Shown here: one piece after another, positions 1 through 7,489 of the stretch | Layout of the letters: every line of letters begins with the position of its first letter | How positions within the stretch are numbered: the first letter of the stretch is position 1 | Source of the DNA: Sulfuricurvum sp. | GTDB lineage: Bacteria; Campylobacterota; Campylobacteria; Campylobacterales; Sulfurimonadaceae | NCBI GenBank assembly: GCA_030679635.1 | Contig: JAUXSZ010000209.1 | Location: forward strand, 1-22,264 | Length of the DNA: 22,264 nucleotides | Direction of reading: 5' to 3' | Program-made: the position numbers and the translations under genes | Notes under the pieces: generated by a model | Told to the model about the DNA's origin: nothing | The model's input: only the letters and a program-made list of their open reading frames with translations | Databases searched by the model: none

Positions 1-1
1 T

Positions 2-1183
2 TTTAAAAATGAAAAACCCTACGCCAAGTACATTATTCCTCCTCTTAGGGCCAATGAAAGCTGGCCTCCGGTAAGTATTTTGATCCCATGCTATAACGAA
101 GGGCAAAATGCTATTGAAACAATCTCTTATGCCCTCAATGTGCAATACCCGGAATTTGAAGTCATTGCCATTAATGATGGAAGTCGGGATGATACTTTAG
201 AGATATTGGTGGAGTTGGCAAAAAATAATCCAAAGTTGAAAATCGTTCATTTAGCAGAAAATCAGGGCAAAGCGTTAGCCCTTCAAGCAGGTGCATTATT
301 GGCAAAGCATGAGTATTTGGTCTGTATTGACGGGGATGCCTTAATTGATAAGCATTGTGTCCATTGGATGGTGAAGCATTTTATCCGTTATCCGGAAGTT
401 GCCGCCGTAACGGGAAATCCCCGAATACGCAATCGCACGACGTTATTGGGCAAAATCCAGGTTGGCGAGTTTTCTTCTATTGTCGGTATGATCAAGCGTG
501 CACAGCGCAGTTTTGGACGAATATTTACCGTATCAGGGGTCATTACAGGTTTTAGAAAGGCAGCGGTCCATGAGGTGGGCTATTGGAGTCCGGATGTACT
601 GACGGAAGATATTGATATTTCATGGAAACTGCAACGCAACGGTTGGGATGTACGTTTTGAGCCTCGATCGTTGGTGTGGATTTTGATGCCGGAGACATTG
701 AGCGGATTATGGAAACAGCGCTTGCGTTGGGCTATGGGCGGTGTTCAAGTCATGTTTAAAAATTTCACAGTTTTATTCCGTCCCAAACAAACCCATCTCT
801 GGGGACTCATGGTTGAGCTCATGTTAAGTACCCTTTGGGCGTATAGCATGGTGTTGGTATTTGCAGTCTGGTTTATTAGTTTGTTTATTCCAATGTCCTA
901 TGTTATGCCCTCACATTCACCGATTTTACCGGATGAAACCAGTGTCATCTTAATCGGTGCCTGTTTGATACAGTTTGGTGTCAGTAAATGGTTGGACGGT
1001 CATTATGACCAAGGTCTTGGGAAAAATTATTTTTGGATGATTTGGTATCCGTTTGTCTATTGGCTGCTTAATCTGTTTACGGCGGTAACCGCTCTTCCCA
1101 AGGTTATATTGAGCAAGAAAGGTCGTGCTAGATGGGTCAGTCCTGACCGTGGCGCGCATCAACAGCTGAAAAAAAAGGGGTAA
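2..1183 (+). CDS. pgaC: Poly-beta-1,6-N-acetyl-D-glucosamine synthase PgaC/IcaA/HmsR type, 5' end outside window
   Basis: Inner-membrane family-2 glycosyltransferase that polymerises UDP-GlcNAc into the biofilm polysaccharide PNAG. The frame is open to the first base of the window, so the gene is 5'-truncated and 393 residues are visible; the family usually has about 410-440, so little is missing. An apparent TTG start at 80 lies inside the conserved ILIPCYNEG block and is not the real start. GT2 hallmarks occur in order: PCYNEG, the INDGSRDDT nucleotide-binding segment, a DGDALID metal-binding motif, TEDIDISWKL and the QRLRW processivity motif. Three or so hydrophobic segments follow in the C-terminal third. 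The pgaD gene starts 5 bases after the stop, which supports PNAG synthase over a generic cellulose-synthase-like enzyme. The pgaA and pgaB genes, if present, would lie upstream of the window. Confidence 0.93.
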   Translation, partial: FKNEKPYAKYIIPPLRANESWPPVSILIPCYNEGQNAIETISYALNVQYPEFEVIAINDGSRDDTLEILVELAKNNPKLKIVHLAENQGKALALQAGALLAKHEYLVCIDGDALIDKHCVHWMVKHFIRYPEVAAVTGNPRIRNRTTLLGKIQVGEFSSIVGMIKRAQRSFGRIFTVSGVITGFRKAAVHEVGYWSPDVLTEDIDISWKLQRNGWDVRFEPRSLVWILMPETLSGLWKQRLRWAMGGVQVMFKNFTVLFRPKQTHLWGLMVELMLSTLWAYSMVLVFAVWFISLFIPMSYVMPSHSPILPDETSVILIGACLIQFGVSKWLDGHYDQGLGKNYFWMIWYPFVYWLLNLFTAVTALPKVILSKKGRARWVSPDRGAHQQLKKKG

Positions 1184-1188
1184 CGGAT

Positions 1189-1632
1189 ATGGAAACGTTA
1201 ATTATCAATAAACGACGTGAGTTACCTAGAACCAAAAGAATCATTTGGGATATAGCAACCGTATTACTGTGGTTAGGCTTTATCTATTTGTGGAAGCCTG
1301 TGCTGCACGTATTTTATAGAATTATTACCTCTGAAGTGCCGGCTGAAGAAATAGCCGATTGGATTTTTGAAAATATTCATAGTGTAACCTTTGAGAATGC
1401 TGTCTTTATGTTGATTGCAACGCCTGTTGTCTTGTTTATATTGTCAAGGCTCAACAGGCACCAGGCCCCAAGTGAGCATTTGATCTATCACTCCAGTGAT
1501 TATTCCAATTATTTTCACTTAGACGATACACAGTTACAAGAGTGTGCAAATAGCCAATTGGTTACGGTTTACCATGATGACCATGGTCATATAATTCGTC
1601 TGAATGATCAAATTGCAACAAACAACGAATAA
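1189..1632 (+). CDS. pgaD: PgaD-like accessory protein of PNAG synthase
   Basis: Small inner-membrane partner of PgaC. In Enterobacteria PgaC and PgaD together form the cyclic-di-GMP-responsive PNAG synthase. The 147 residues hold two strong membrane segments, at about residues 20-40 and 73-88, followed by a soluble C-terminal tail. The tail ends in a VTVYHDDHGHI segment typical of the family. It starts 5 bases after the pgaC stop with no room for a separate promoter, so the two are co-transcribed. The call rests on topology, the tail motif and position. PgaD proteins diverge strongly, so identity is less certain than for pgaC. Confidence 0.85.
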   Translation: METLIINKRRELPRTKRIIWDIATVLLWLGFIYLWKPVLHVFYRIITSEVPAEEIADWIFENIHSVTFENAVFMLIATPVVLFILSRLNRHQAPSEHLIYHSSDYSNYFHLDDTQLQECANSQLVTVYHDDHGHIIRLNDQIATNNE

Positions 1633-1674
1633 ATTAATCTAAGCGTGCCTCTACTAGGCGATTGTGTTTATTTT

Positions 1675-1715
1675 AAACCAATAATTTTATCTTTGCAGAA
1701 TCGAATCATTGGTTT
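1675..1715. repeat. Inverted repeat in the pgaD-yigZ gap
   Basis: A perfect 8-bp inverted repeat, AAACCAAT at 1675-1682 and ATTGGTTT at 1708-1715, is separated by 25 bases in the 199-base gap between pgaD and the yigZ-family gene. A weak GCCT/AGGC hairpin lies just upstream (about 1648-1660) and a short GTTGC/GCAAC palindrome just downstream. No T-run follows, so a classical terminator is not supported. It could be an operator or coincidence. Nothing else is visible in 1633-1778. Confidence 0.3.
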
Positions 1716-1778
1716 CCTGTTGCCGCAACCAACCCCTCAAAAACATTTTCACTTATTTTCTTTTGAAAAATAAATCTT

Positions 1779-1809
1779 TTGATTTTTCAATACACTTATT
1801 AACTATAAT
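1779..1809 (+). promoter_or_regulatory. Sigma-70-like promoter of the yigZ-family gene
   Basis: A perfect -10 box TATAAT at 1804-1809 follows a TTGATT -35-like box at 1779-1784 with a 19-bp spacer, in a T-rich stretch typical of Campylobacterota promoters. Transcription would start near 1816, only about 16 bases before the chosen ATG at 1832. This argues against any start upstream of 1811. Confidence 0.6.
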
Positions 1810-1831
1810 TATGCAATTTAAAAGAGGTATT

Positions 1832-2407
1832 ATGGTTACAATCGATTTGATTTTTAGTGATAGGATTGAGATCAAGCAGTCCAAATTCATGGGATATTTG
1901 ATACCGATAGCTCTTTATGAAGAAGAGATGAAGCGTCTGCGTGAAAAACATTCCAAAGCCGTTCATTTTGTGAGTGCTTACAGAATGCTCAACGAATTCG
2001 ATCAGATCGTCGAATACAGCGGTGATGACGGTGAACCCAAAGGGACGTCGGGAAAGCCCACCCTCTCTGTTTTGCAGGGGCATGAACTTATTAATGCAGC
2101 GATTATAACCGTACGCTATTTCGGAGGGACAAAATTGGGGCCTGGCGGATTGGTTCGTGCGTATGCCGAAGCTGCGAATGCAGCATGCTCAGCCGCAATG
2201 TTCATCCCCTATGAAAAACTTTTGATTCAAAAAATCACGTGTGACTATTCACATGTTTCGATGGTTGAATATGAAATAACATGTGAGCATATTCGGATTG
2301 TTACCAAAGAATTTGGTGAACGTGGTGCGATGTTTGAAATCGTCGCGACGAAGGAGAATTTAGAACGATTTTATAGCACGTTGGGACGTACAATTCATAT
2401 TGTATGA
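1832..2407 (+). CDS. yigZ: IMPACT family protein (YigZ/UPF0029)
   Basis: The YigZ/IMPACT N-terminal domain carries the family signature: DDGEPKGTSGKP near residue 65, then VRYFGGTKLGPGGLVRAY near residue 95. A C-terminal ferredoxin-like DUF1949-type domain covers about residues 130-191. The length of 191 residues is close to E. coli YigZ (about 205). The biochemical role in bacteria is not firmly settled; eukaryotic IMPACT acts in translational control through GCN1. The frame stays open upstream to 1709, but ATG 1832 has an AAGAGG ribosome site at 1822-1827 and sits just after the TATAAT box, so the longer form is rejected. The gene is monocistronic, with 120 bases before the copper operon. 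Confidence 0.9.
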   Translation: MVTIDLIFSDRIEIKQSKFMGYLIPIALYEEEMKRLREKHSKAVHFVSAYRMLNEFDQIVEYSGDDGEPKGTSGKPTLSVLQGHELINAAIITVRYFGGTKLGPGGLVRAYAEAANAACSAAMFIPYEKLLIQKITCDYSHVSMVEYEITCEHIRIVTKEFGERGAMFEIVATKENLERFYSTLGRTIHIV

Positions 2408-2486
2408 GGCGGAGTGTTCCTCTTTACTCAAAATGATACTAACTGTTAACATGGTTATTATTAGATTAAATAATATTTTTTCTTAC

Positions 2487-2506
2487 TATGATAAACTACT
2501 ATCATA
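2487..2506. promoter_or_regulatory. Inverted-repeat operator candidate and -10 box upstream of the copper operon
   Basis: A perfect 7-bp dyad, TATGATA (2487-2493) and TATCATA (2500-2506) around a 6-base centre, lies 21 bases upstream of the cusF-like start. The left half also reads as a -10 box, TATGAT, so a bound regulator would cover the promoter or its start site. Position and symmetry suggest an operator for a metal-responsive regulator. The sequence matches no operator I can name. Confidence 0.4.
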
Positions 2507-2527
2507 CATATGTGCAAAGGGTTTATT

Positions 2528-2866
2528 ATGCAAGAAAAAATTCTTTTTAGTCTTTGTTTTGCAATATTGGCATGCTATTCATCTGTGTCGGCAATGGGAG
2601 ATGAATATCATAACGATGAAAAAAATACGGTTATAACTGAAAAAGCTATTGCTGCAAGCGGAACAGTGAAATTCATCGCGGAGGATCATGCGAGTGTACG
2701 GATCTTTCACGATCCTATCCCCTCTCTCAAATGGCCGGCTATGAATATGCCTTTTGACGTTGTTGATCATGAGTTGACCCATCCTCTGGAAATAGGGGAT
2801 CGGGTGGATTTTGAATTTGTCCAAAAAGAGGGCAAAAACATTATTGTGAGAATGCGCAAACCATGA
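2528..2866 (+). CDS. cusF: CusF-like periplasmic copper-binding protein
   Basis: Periplasmic Cu(I)/Ag(I) chaperone of the CusF family, 112 residues. A signal peptide spans about residues 1-22, with likely cleavage after the VSSA-like segment ending YSSVSA. The mature part forms the small OB-fold and contains FHDPIPSLKWPAMNMPFDV. This keeps all four ligands known for E. coli CusF: His of HDPI, Trp of KWP, and the two Met of AMNM. ATG 2528 is preferred over ATG 2510 because AAAGG at 2516-2520 gives 7-base spacing and the signal peptide begins correctly. The stop overlaps the next start as ATGA, so it leads a translationally coupled operon. A dyad and -10 box lie just upstream. In E. coli CusF feeds the CusCBA pump, but no CusA or CusB gene lies in this window. 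Confidence 0.92.
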   Translation: MQEKILFSLCFAILACYSSVSAMGDEYHNDEKNTVITEKAIAASGTVKFIAEDHASVRIFHDPIPSLKWPAMNMPFDVVDHELTHPLEIGDRVDFEFVQKEGKNIIVRMRKP

Positions 2867-3060
2867 ATCGTATTATAGGGATGATGATGCTTCTCCTGAT
2901 ATCGCTAAGTGCCAATAAAGCGTTTGAATCACCGACATCTCCCAAAGCGCCGGAAGGCAAAAGTGTCTATGTTCCGATTCGAGAACCTATAAATATTGAT
3001 AAAGAGGGACACATTCAGCAGTGCGATCAAAACGGCAGCCGGCAGGATGAACGTCCATGA
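2863..3060 (+). CDS. Small secreted protein of unknown function in the copper operon
   Basis: 65 residues that match no family I recognise. Residues 1 to about 20 form a hydrophobic Met/Leu/Ile-rich signal peptide ending near SANKA. The mature part of about 45 residues is polar and Pro-rich at first, contains EGKSVYVP, and has a single Cys near the C-terminus in HIQQCDQNG. The start overlaps the cusF-like stop (ATGA at 2863-2866), and its stop overlaps the start of the outer-membrane factor (ATGA at 3057-3060). Double coupling argues strongly that it is translated and works with its neighbours in the periplasm. It lacks the Met/His clusters of known small copper carriers, so a direct metal role is only inference. 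Confidence 0.75.
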   Translation: MNRIIGMMMLLLISLSANKAFESPTSPKAPEGKSVYVPIREPINIDKEGHIQQCDQNGSRQDERP

Positions 3061-4409
3061 AAAAAGAGATCCTTTGCTCGCTAATAGTATTGTTGGTTCT
3101 CTCAGGGTGTTCGACGATTTCCCAAAAAGATGTGTTTGGTTCGATGGAAAGCTTGACAGCGGAGCGGGGGGCAGGAGAGCTCAGATGGATTAAGAGTCCG
3201 GATGAGGCCCGGGAGATCGATCAAACGGTTCAAGCCCTTCTCTCAAAGCCGTTGAATCAAGAGAATGCTGTCCGTATTTGCCTCATTAACAATCGATCGT
3301 TGCAGCAGACCTACGAGCGTATCGGTATAGCGCAAAGCGAGCTGGTGCAAGCAGGGCTTTTAAGCAATCCGTTATTGGGGTACTCCGTAGGACGGGGAAA
3401 TGGAGTTACGACGTCGAGCGTGAGTATGGAGTTCGCTTTTTTAGAGCTACTGTGGGTTCCGCTTCGCCGTGAACTTGGCGGATTTAGACTTGAAGAGGCC
3501 AAGCTTGGCGTCGGGGATGAAGTGCTCAAAATGGTGAGAGATACCCAAAAAAGTTACATTGATGCACGGGTGGCGCAAGAGAAAGTAGAATTGTACGATG
3601 AGGTGGTCAAATCGCATGAGGCATCGGTACAATTGGCCGTTCGCCAAATGACCGCAGGTAATCTCTCAAAACGGGATTTTTTAAAAATTAAAGATGCCTA
3701 TTCGCACGCACGGTTGGAATCGATTCGGTTACGTCGAAATTCTGCCACGGCGCGCGAAGCACTCAACACAATGATGGGCGTGTATGCGCAGCAAACACAC
3801 TACACGCTAAGCCGTGAACCTCTGATCCTGCCGGAACAATGGCCTAACCATGATGATTTGGAACGGTTAGCCATGGAAAATCGTCTCGATATTGCCGCTG
3901 CACGAAAAGCCGTTGAATACAGTGCTTCCGATGTTGGATATACAGGAAAAACACGTTGGATGAGCGCGTTGGAAATTTCAGGAGAAAGTGAAAAAACAAC
4001 CAATGAAAACCGTTTTAATACCTTGGGGATAAAAATTCCGATCCCGCTTTTTGATATGGGGGAGGGGCGTTTAAGCCGCGCACAATCGAACTACAATGCA
4101 AGCGTTCACCGTCTCTATGAATTGGCGGTCAATGTCCGCTCCAAGGTGCGTGAAGAGTATGCCAAAACGCGCTATGCTTATGATATTGCCCATGAATATC
4201 AAGACTCTATCGTCCAAACCAATCGCGATATTTTGCAGGAGACTCAGCTTTTTTACAATGGAATGCTGGAGGGTATCTATGAACTACTCTATGATCAGCG
4301 TCGTTATGCCCAAATTAAAATGGAAACGGTGTCGATGATAGGTGAGTATCAAAAAGGAGAATCCGATTTGATCTACACGATAGGCGGGAAAAATAATGAA
4401 ACACGATAG
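3057..4409 (+). CDS. TolC/CusC-type outer-membrane efflux lipoprotein
   Basis: Outer-membrane factor of the OEP (TolC/CusC) family, 450 residues. The N-terminus is a lipoprotein signal with lipobox LSGC and lipidated Cys at about residue 18, as in CusC. Two long alpha-helical repeats follow; the first includes the conserved segment QSELVQAGLLSNPLL near residues 92-106, and the second begins near DLERLAMENRLDIAAARK. Such proteins form trimeric channels that dock on a membrane-fusion protein and an inner-membrane pump. Neither partner is in this operon. The start overlaps the 65-codon gene by ATGA and the 3' end overlaps the oxidase gene by 14 bases. The neighbours point to copper or silver export, but substrate is inferred from context only. 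Confidence 0.9.
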   Translation: MKKEILCSLIVLLVLSGCSTISQKDVFGSMESLTAERGAGELRWIKSPDEAREIDQTVQALLSKPLNQENAVRICLINNRSLQQTYERIGIAQSELVQAGLLSNPLLGYSVGRGNGVTTSSVSMEFAFLELLWVPLRRELGGFRLEEAKLGVGDEVLKMVRDTQKSYIDARVAQEKVELYDEVVKSHEASVQLAVRQMTAGNLSKRDFLKIKDAYSHARLESIRLRRNSATAREALNTMMGVYAQQTHYTLSREPLILPEQWPNHDDLERLAMENRLDIAAARKAVEYSASDVGYTGKTRWMSALEISGESEKTTNENRFNTLGIKIPIPLFDMGEGRLSRAQSNYNASVHRLYELAVNVRSKVREEYAKTRYAYDIAHEYQDSIVQTNRDILQETQLFYNGMLEGIYELLYDQRRYAQIKMETVSMIGEYQKGESDLIYTIGGKNNETR

Positions 4410-5730
4410 ACGCGATTTTTTAGGGCTTGGGGCGGCTTTTTTGGCGACGGCGACTCTGAGCAGATCGGTAAATGCAAAAGAAGAAGAGAGTTGTGGCCAT
4501 CCATCGAAAACAAAGCAGCCTACCATAGCCTACCATCCGAAGCGTGTCCTCTCGCCCGCTACTATGATTACCTCCCAAAAGGGGAAAAATTACAATCCCG
4601 TGGTAACGCTCAACGGTTGGACATTACCCTATGAGATGAAAGAGGGGGTCAAAGAATTTCATTTGATTGCAGAGCCTGTGCTTCGAGAATTTTCCCACGG
4701 GATGGTCGTGAACTGCTGGGGATACAACGGCACTTCTCCGGGTCCCACTATCGAAGCAGTCGAAGGGGACAGGGTTCGTCTGATCGTGACGAATAAGCTT
4801 CCGGAACATACGACGATCCATTGGCACGGACTCATCTTACCCAACGGAATGGACGGAGTCGGTGGGTTGACCCAGCCGCAAATTGGACCCGGCGAGAGCT
4901 ATGTGTATGAATTTACACTCGTTCAAAGCGGGACGTTTATGTACCATCCTCATGCCGACGAGATGGTTCAAATGGCGATGGGAGCGATGGGGATGTTCAT
5001 CATCCATCCCAAAAATCCCAAAGAGCACCGTGTTGACCGTGATTTTTGTTTTTTGCTTGCCAGTTACGACATCGCTCCAGGCACCTACACTCCTAACCCT
5101 TCAACCATGACGGAATTTAATCTGTGGACGTTTAACTCTCGTGTTTTTCCGGGGATTGATGCGATGAATGTGCGCGTAGGGGATCGTGTGCGCATACGCG
5201 TAGGCAATCTGACAATGACAAACCATCCCATCCACATGCACGGTCATCCGTTTGAAGTGACCTGTACCGACGGAGGATGGGTTCCAAAAAGTGCCCGATG
5301 GCCTGAAGTGACCATCGATGTGGGGGTGGGACAGATGAGAGCGATCGAGTTTACCGCTGCGCACGAGGGAGATTGGGCCTTTCACTGCCATAAATCGCAC
5401 CATACAATGGGGCCGATGGGGCATGGTGTCCCCAACATGATCGGGGTCAAACAAGATGACTTGAGCGAAAAGATCAGCGATTTGATGCCGGACTACATGT
5501 ACATGCCCATGGGGAAAAACGGTATGGCGGAGATGAGTGACATGGCTGATATGGGGATGAAAGTACCCGAAAACACGTTGCCGATGATGACGGGTACAGG
5601 GCAGTTCGGGCCTATTGAAATGGGAGGAATGTTTACGGTCGTAAAAGTGCGTAAACATCAGCCCAAAGGGGATTATAAAGATTACGGCTGGTATCAATTT
5701 CCAGAGGGCAGTGTGGCAAAAAAAAGATAA
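4396..5730 (+). CDS. Tat-exported two-domain multicopper oxidase (copper oxidase)
   Basis: Periplasmic multicopper oxidase, 444 residues, expected to oxidise toxic Cu(I) to Cu(II) with O2. The N-terminus carries a twin-arginine motif DRRDFLGLG and a hydrophobic stretch to about residue 27. All four copper motifs are present: HWHG (142-145), HPH (184-186), HPIHMH (277-282) and HCHKSHHTMGPM (330-341), the last giving the type-1 Cys331 and an axial Met341. Only 135 residues separate the first and third motifs, so the middle domain of CueO-type enzymes is absent and domain 1 has no type-1 site. This fits a two-domain, probably trimeric, small-laccase arrangement. Residues 364-412 hold 13 methionines, a likely Cu(I)-binding segment. 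It overlaps the efflux lipoprotein gene by 14 bases. Confidence 0.92.
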   Translation: MKHDRRDFLGLGAAFLATATLSRSVNAKEEESCGHPSKTKQPTIAYHPKRVLSPATMITSQKGKNYNPVVTLNGWTLPYEMKEGVKEFHLIAEPVLREFSHGMVVNCWGYNGTSPGPTIEAVEGDRVRLIVTNKLPEHTTIHWHGLILPNGMDGVGGLTQPQIGPGESYVYEFTLVQSGTFMYHPHADEMVQMAMGAMGMFIIHPKNPKEHRVDRDFCFLLASYDIAPGTYTPNPSTMTEFNLWTFNSRVFPGIDAMNVRVGDRVRIRVGNLTMTNHPIHMHGHPFEVTCTDGGWVPKSARWPEVTIDVGVGQMRAIEFTAAHEGDWAFHCHKSHHTMGPMGHGVPNMIGVKQDDLSEKISDLMPDYMYMPMGKNGMAEMSDMADMGMKVPENTLPMMTGTGQFGPIEMGGMFTVVKVRKHQPKGDYKDYGWYQFPEGSVAKKR

Positions 5731-5773
5731 TATTCTCATAAATAAGTGTTAAAATAAAAAAAAAGGGGATGTC

Positions 5774-6208
5774 ATGAAATTAATAGTATCAGCGGTATGC
5801 AGCAGTATTATAATGTTGAGCGGTTGTACGCAATCCGGGGTTCCGTTGGTTGATGCAGAAGCTTCAAAATACGAACTAACATCACAATCGGGGGTTATCA
5901 CGGATGTGAGAGCGGTGGTGGTTAAAGATGAAGGGGGCGGCGGATTTTTTGGCGCTGTTATCGGAGCGGTACTTGGCTCAACCATGGGCAGTGGCAGAGG
6001 TACGGTACTGACAACACTTGGCGGCGGACTTATTGGGGCCTATACCGGAAATGAGATTGGAAAATCAAATGCGCAAGAGCTTTCGGTTACTCTTGACAAT
6101 AGGCAAGAGGTAGTGGTTATCTCCAAAGGGACCCAATTTAATAGGGGTCAACGGGTTAAGATTGTGAAGCGCAATGGCCGAATCTATAATGTTGAATCGG
6201 CAAAATAG
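5774..6208 (+). CDS. SlyB-like glycine-zipper outer-membrane lipoprotein
   Basis: 144-residue lipoprotein of the SlyB/Pcp glycine-zipper (2TM) type. The signal ends in lipobox LSGC, with Cys at about residue 18. A Gly-rich double hydrophobic segment at about residues 55-95 (GGGGFFGAVIGAVLG and GGGLIGAYTGNEIG) is the glycine zipper. A short C-terminal beta-rich part follows (VVISKGTQFNRGQRVKIVKR). In enterobacteria SlyB-type proteins respond to envelope stress and support outer-membrane integrity. A strong AAAAGGGG ribosome site lies 5 bases before the ATG. It starts 43 bases after the oxidase stop, where TAAAAT at 5750-5755 could be a -10 box, so it may be read from the copper operon, its own promoter, or both. 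Confidence 0.85.
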   Translation: MKLIVSAVCSSIIMLSGCTQSGVPLVDAEASKYELTSQSGVITDVRAVVVKDEGGGGFFGAVIGAVLGSTMGSGRGTVLTTLGGGLIGAYTGNEIGKSNAQELSVTLDNRQEVVVISKGTQFNRGQRVKIVKRNGRIYNVESAK

Positions 6209-6277
6209 AAGGATCCCTTAAGGATAAAAAAGGATAATCCGATAATAATTATTATTTTTATTTAAAAGGCCGTATGG

Positions 6278-7339
6278 ATGGAAGCAGTAGGGGGAGCGTT
6301 TTGGGAACTCAGTGTTGATATGGGGATTTACATCCTTTTGGGTCTTTTAGCTGCAGGAGTCTTGCATCAGTTTATTCGTGAAGAATGGATACAAAAACAT
6401 CTGGGAAAAAATACCAACAATGCGGTAGTTAAAGCGGCGTTGTTGGGGACACCTTTACCCCTATGTTCCTGCAGCGTTATCCCTTTTGCCGCAACACTAC
6501 GTCGTAACGGTGCTTCCAAAGGGGCAACCCTCTCTTTTTTAATCTCGACACCCATTACGGGAGTGGATTCGATTTTGGCAACCTTTGGGATGTTTGGAGG
6601 GGTATTTACCCTCTATCGTGTCGCGAGCTCAGTGGTGATTGCGATGGTTGCGGGGATGTTGATGAACCTGTTTGAGCCAAACGAACCCAAAAAAGCTTTT
6701 TCATTTACCGCTGCTGCACCTCTCAATACGACAACGAGTATCCCTTCTATTGGCAAGGATACGAAGAAAAATTTTTCATTGTACGATGTTTTTCACTACG
6801 CTTTTATCACTTTACTTGGCAGTTTTAGCAAACCTCTTTTTCTGGGATTGTTGATTGGAGCATTCATCACAGCGGCAATGCCCGCCAATTTACACCAATT
6901 CTTCGGTGACAACCGCTTTTTGGGATACGTTATTGCTGTTGCGATTGCGGCACCGATGTACGTATGCGCTACGGCCTCTTTGCCCATTGCCGCATCGTTG
7001 GTTCTCGCAGGGGTATCACCCGGGGCGGCATTTATCTTTTTAAGTGCCGGGCCTGCGACCAATACGGTGACGATGGGCGTGGTGAAATCGATGTTAGGAA
7101 TGCGTGCACTGATTATTTATCTCTCTGTCATTATGGGAGGAAGTGTTTTGTTTGGAGCATTGATTGATGTGGGATTGGATACGCTCAGTGTCGGGATGAA
7201 CGTGGATATGGATGAGCAGCATGGTTTGCTTCAAGAAGGCGCGGCGGTGATTATGCTGGGATTGATAGGATGGCACTTTATAAGCGGATGGTTCAAAAAA
7301 TCGGATAAAAGCTGTAGCGGCGGGTCGTGCTGTTCATAG
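6278..7339 (+). CDS. SO_0444-family Cu/Zn efflux permease
   Basis: Multi-span inner-membrane permease of 353 residues, in the DUF318/YraQ-like superfamily and best matching the SO_0444 Cu/Zn efflux group. The first half has the hallmark GTPLPLCSCSVIP (C63, C65) followed by GASKGATLSFLISTP. The second half repeats the theme with PMYVCATASLPIAA and LSAGPATNTVT. The soluble tail ends in a Cys cluster (C346, C351, C352) suited to metal binding. ATG 6278 has AAAAGG at 6264-6269 at 8-base spacing; the out-of-frame ATG at 6274 is not used. The 69-base leader contains a 14-bp AT palindrome (6242-6255) of unknown meaning. Context with CusF and a copper oxidase supports a metal-export role. An arsenic-type permease is a less likely alternative. 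Confidence 0.88.
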   Translation: MEAVGGAFWELSVDMGIYILLGLLAAGVLHQFIREEWIQKHLGKNTNNAVVKAALLGTPLPLCSCSVIPFAATLRRNGASKGATLSFLISTPITGVDSILATFGMFGGVFTLYRVASSVVIAMVAGMLMNLFEPNEPKKAFSFTAAAPLNTTTSIPSIGKDTKKNFSLYDVFHYAFITLLGSFSKPLFLGLLIGAFITAAMPANLHQFFGDNRFLGYVIAVAIAAPMYVCATASLPIAASLVLAGVSPGAAFIFLSAGPATNTVTMGVVKSMLGMRALIIYLSVIMGGSVLFGALIDVGLDTLSVGMNVDMDEQHGLLQEGAAVIMLGLIGWHFISGWFKKSDKSCSGGSCCS

Positions 7340-7366
7340 AATAAATAATCTAAAAAAGGAAATTTC

Positions 7367-7489
7367 ATGATAGAAAAGTTATTTTTATTACTCTTGTTAG
7401 CGGCAATGGCGTCTGCATCGGACACGAATACAAGTCAGAGTAAAGCCGGAAAAAAGGTCTATCCCCGAGGTACTATCGCTACTCATTGA
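7367..7489 (+). CDS. 40-residue putative secreted peptide downstream of the Cu/Zn permease
   Basis: A short ORF beginning ATGATAGAAAAG, 27 bases after the permease stop, with a good AAAAAAGGA ribosome site at 7351-7359 and 7-base spacing. The first 18 or so residues are a clear signal peptide with a run of five leucines and an Ala-x-Ala-like exit (MASAS). The mature part is only about 22 polar residues and contains GKKVYP. It has no Cys, and one C-terminal His. Its last 7 bases overlap the 3' end of the converging DUF2238 gene. I know no family for it. Ribosome site, signal peptide and position in the metal operon support translation, but length makes chance possible. Confidence 0.55.
   Translation: MIEKLFLLLLLAAMASASDTNTSQSKAGKKVYPRGTIATH

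Noticed and set aside
1709..1831. Upstream extension of the yigZ-family ORF
   Set aside because: It covers the TATAAT box and has no homology to the family start; ATG 1832 has a ribosome site.
5101..5739. 212-codon minus-strand ORF opposite the multicopper oxidase
   Set aside because: His/Pro-rich shadow of the Met/His-rich oxidase frame, with no family match or ribosome site.
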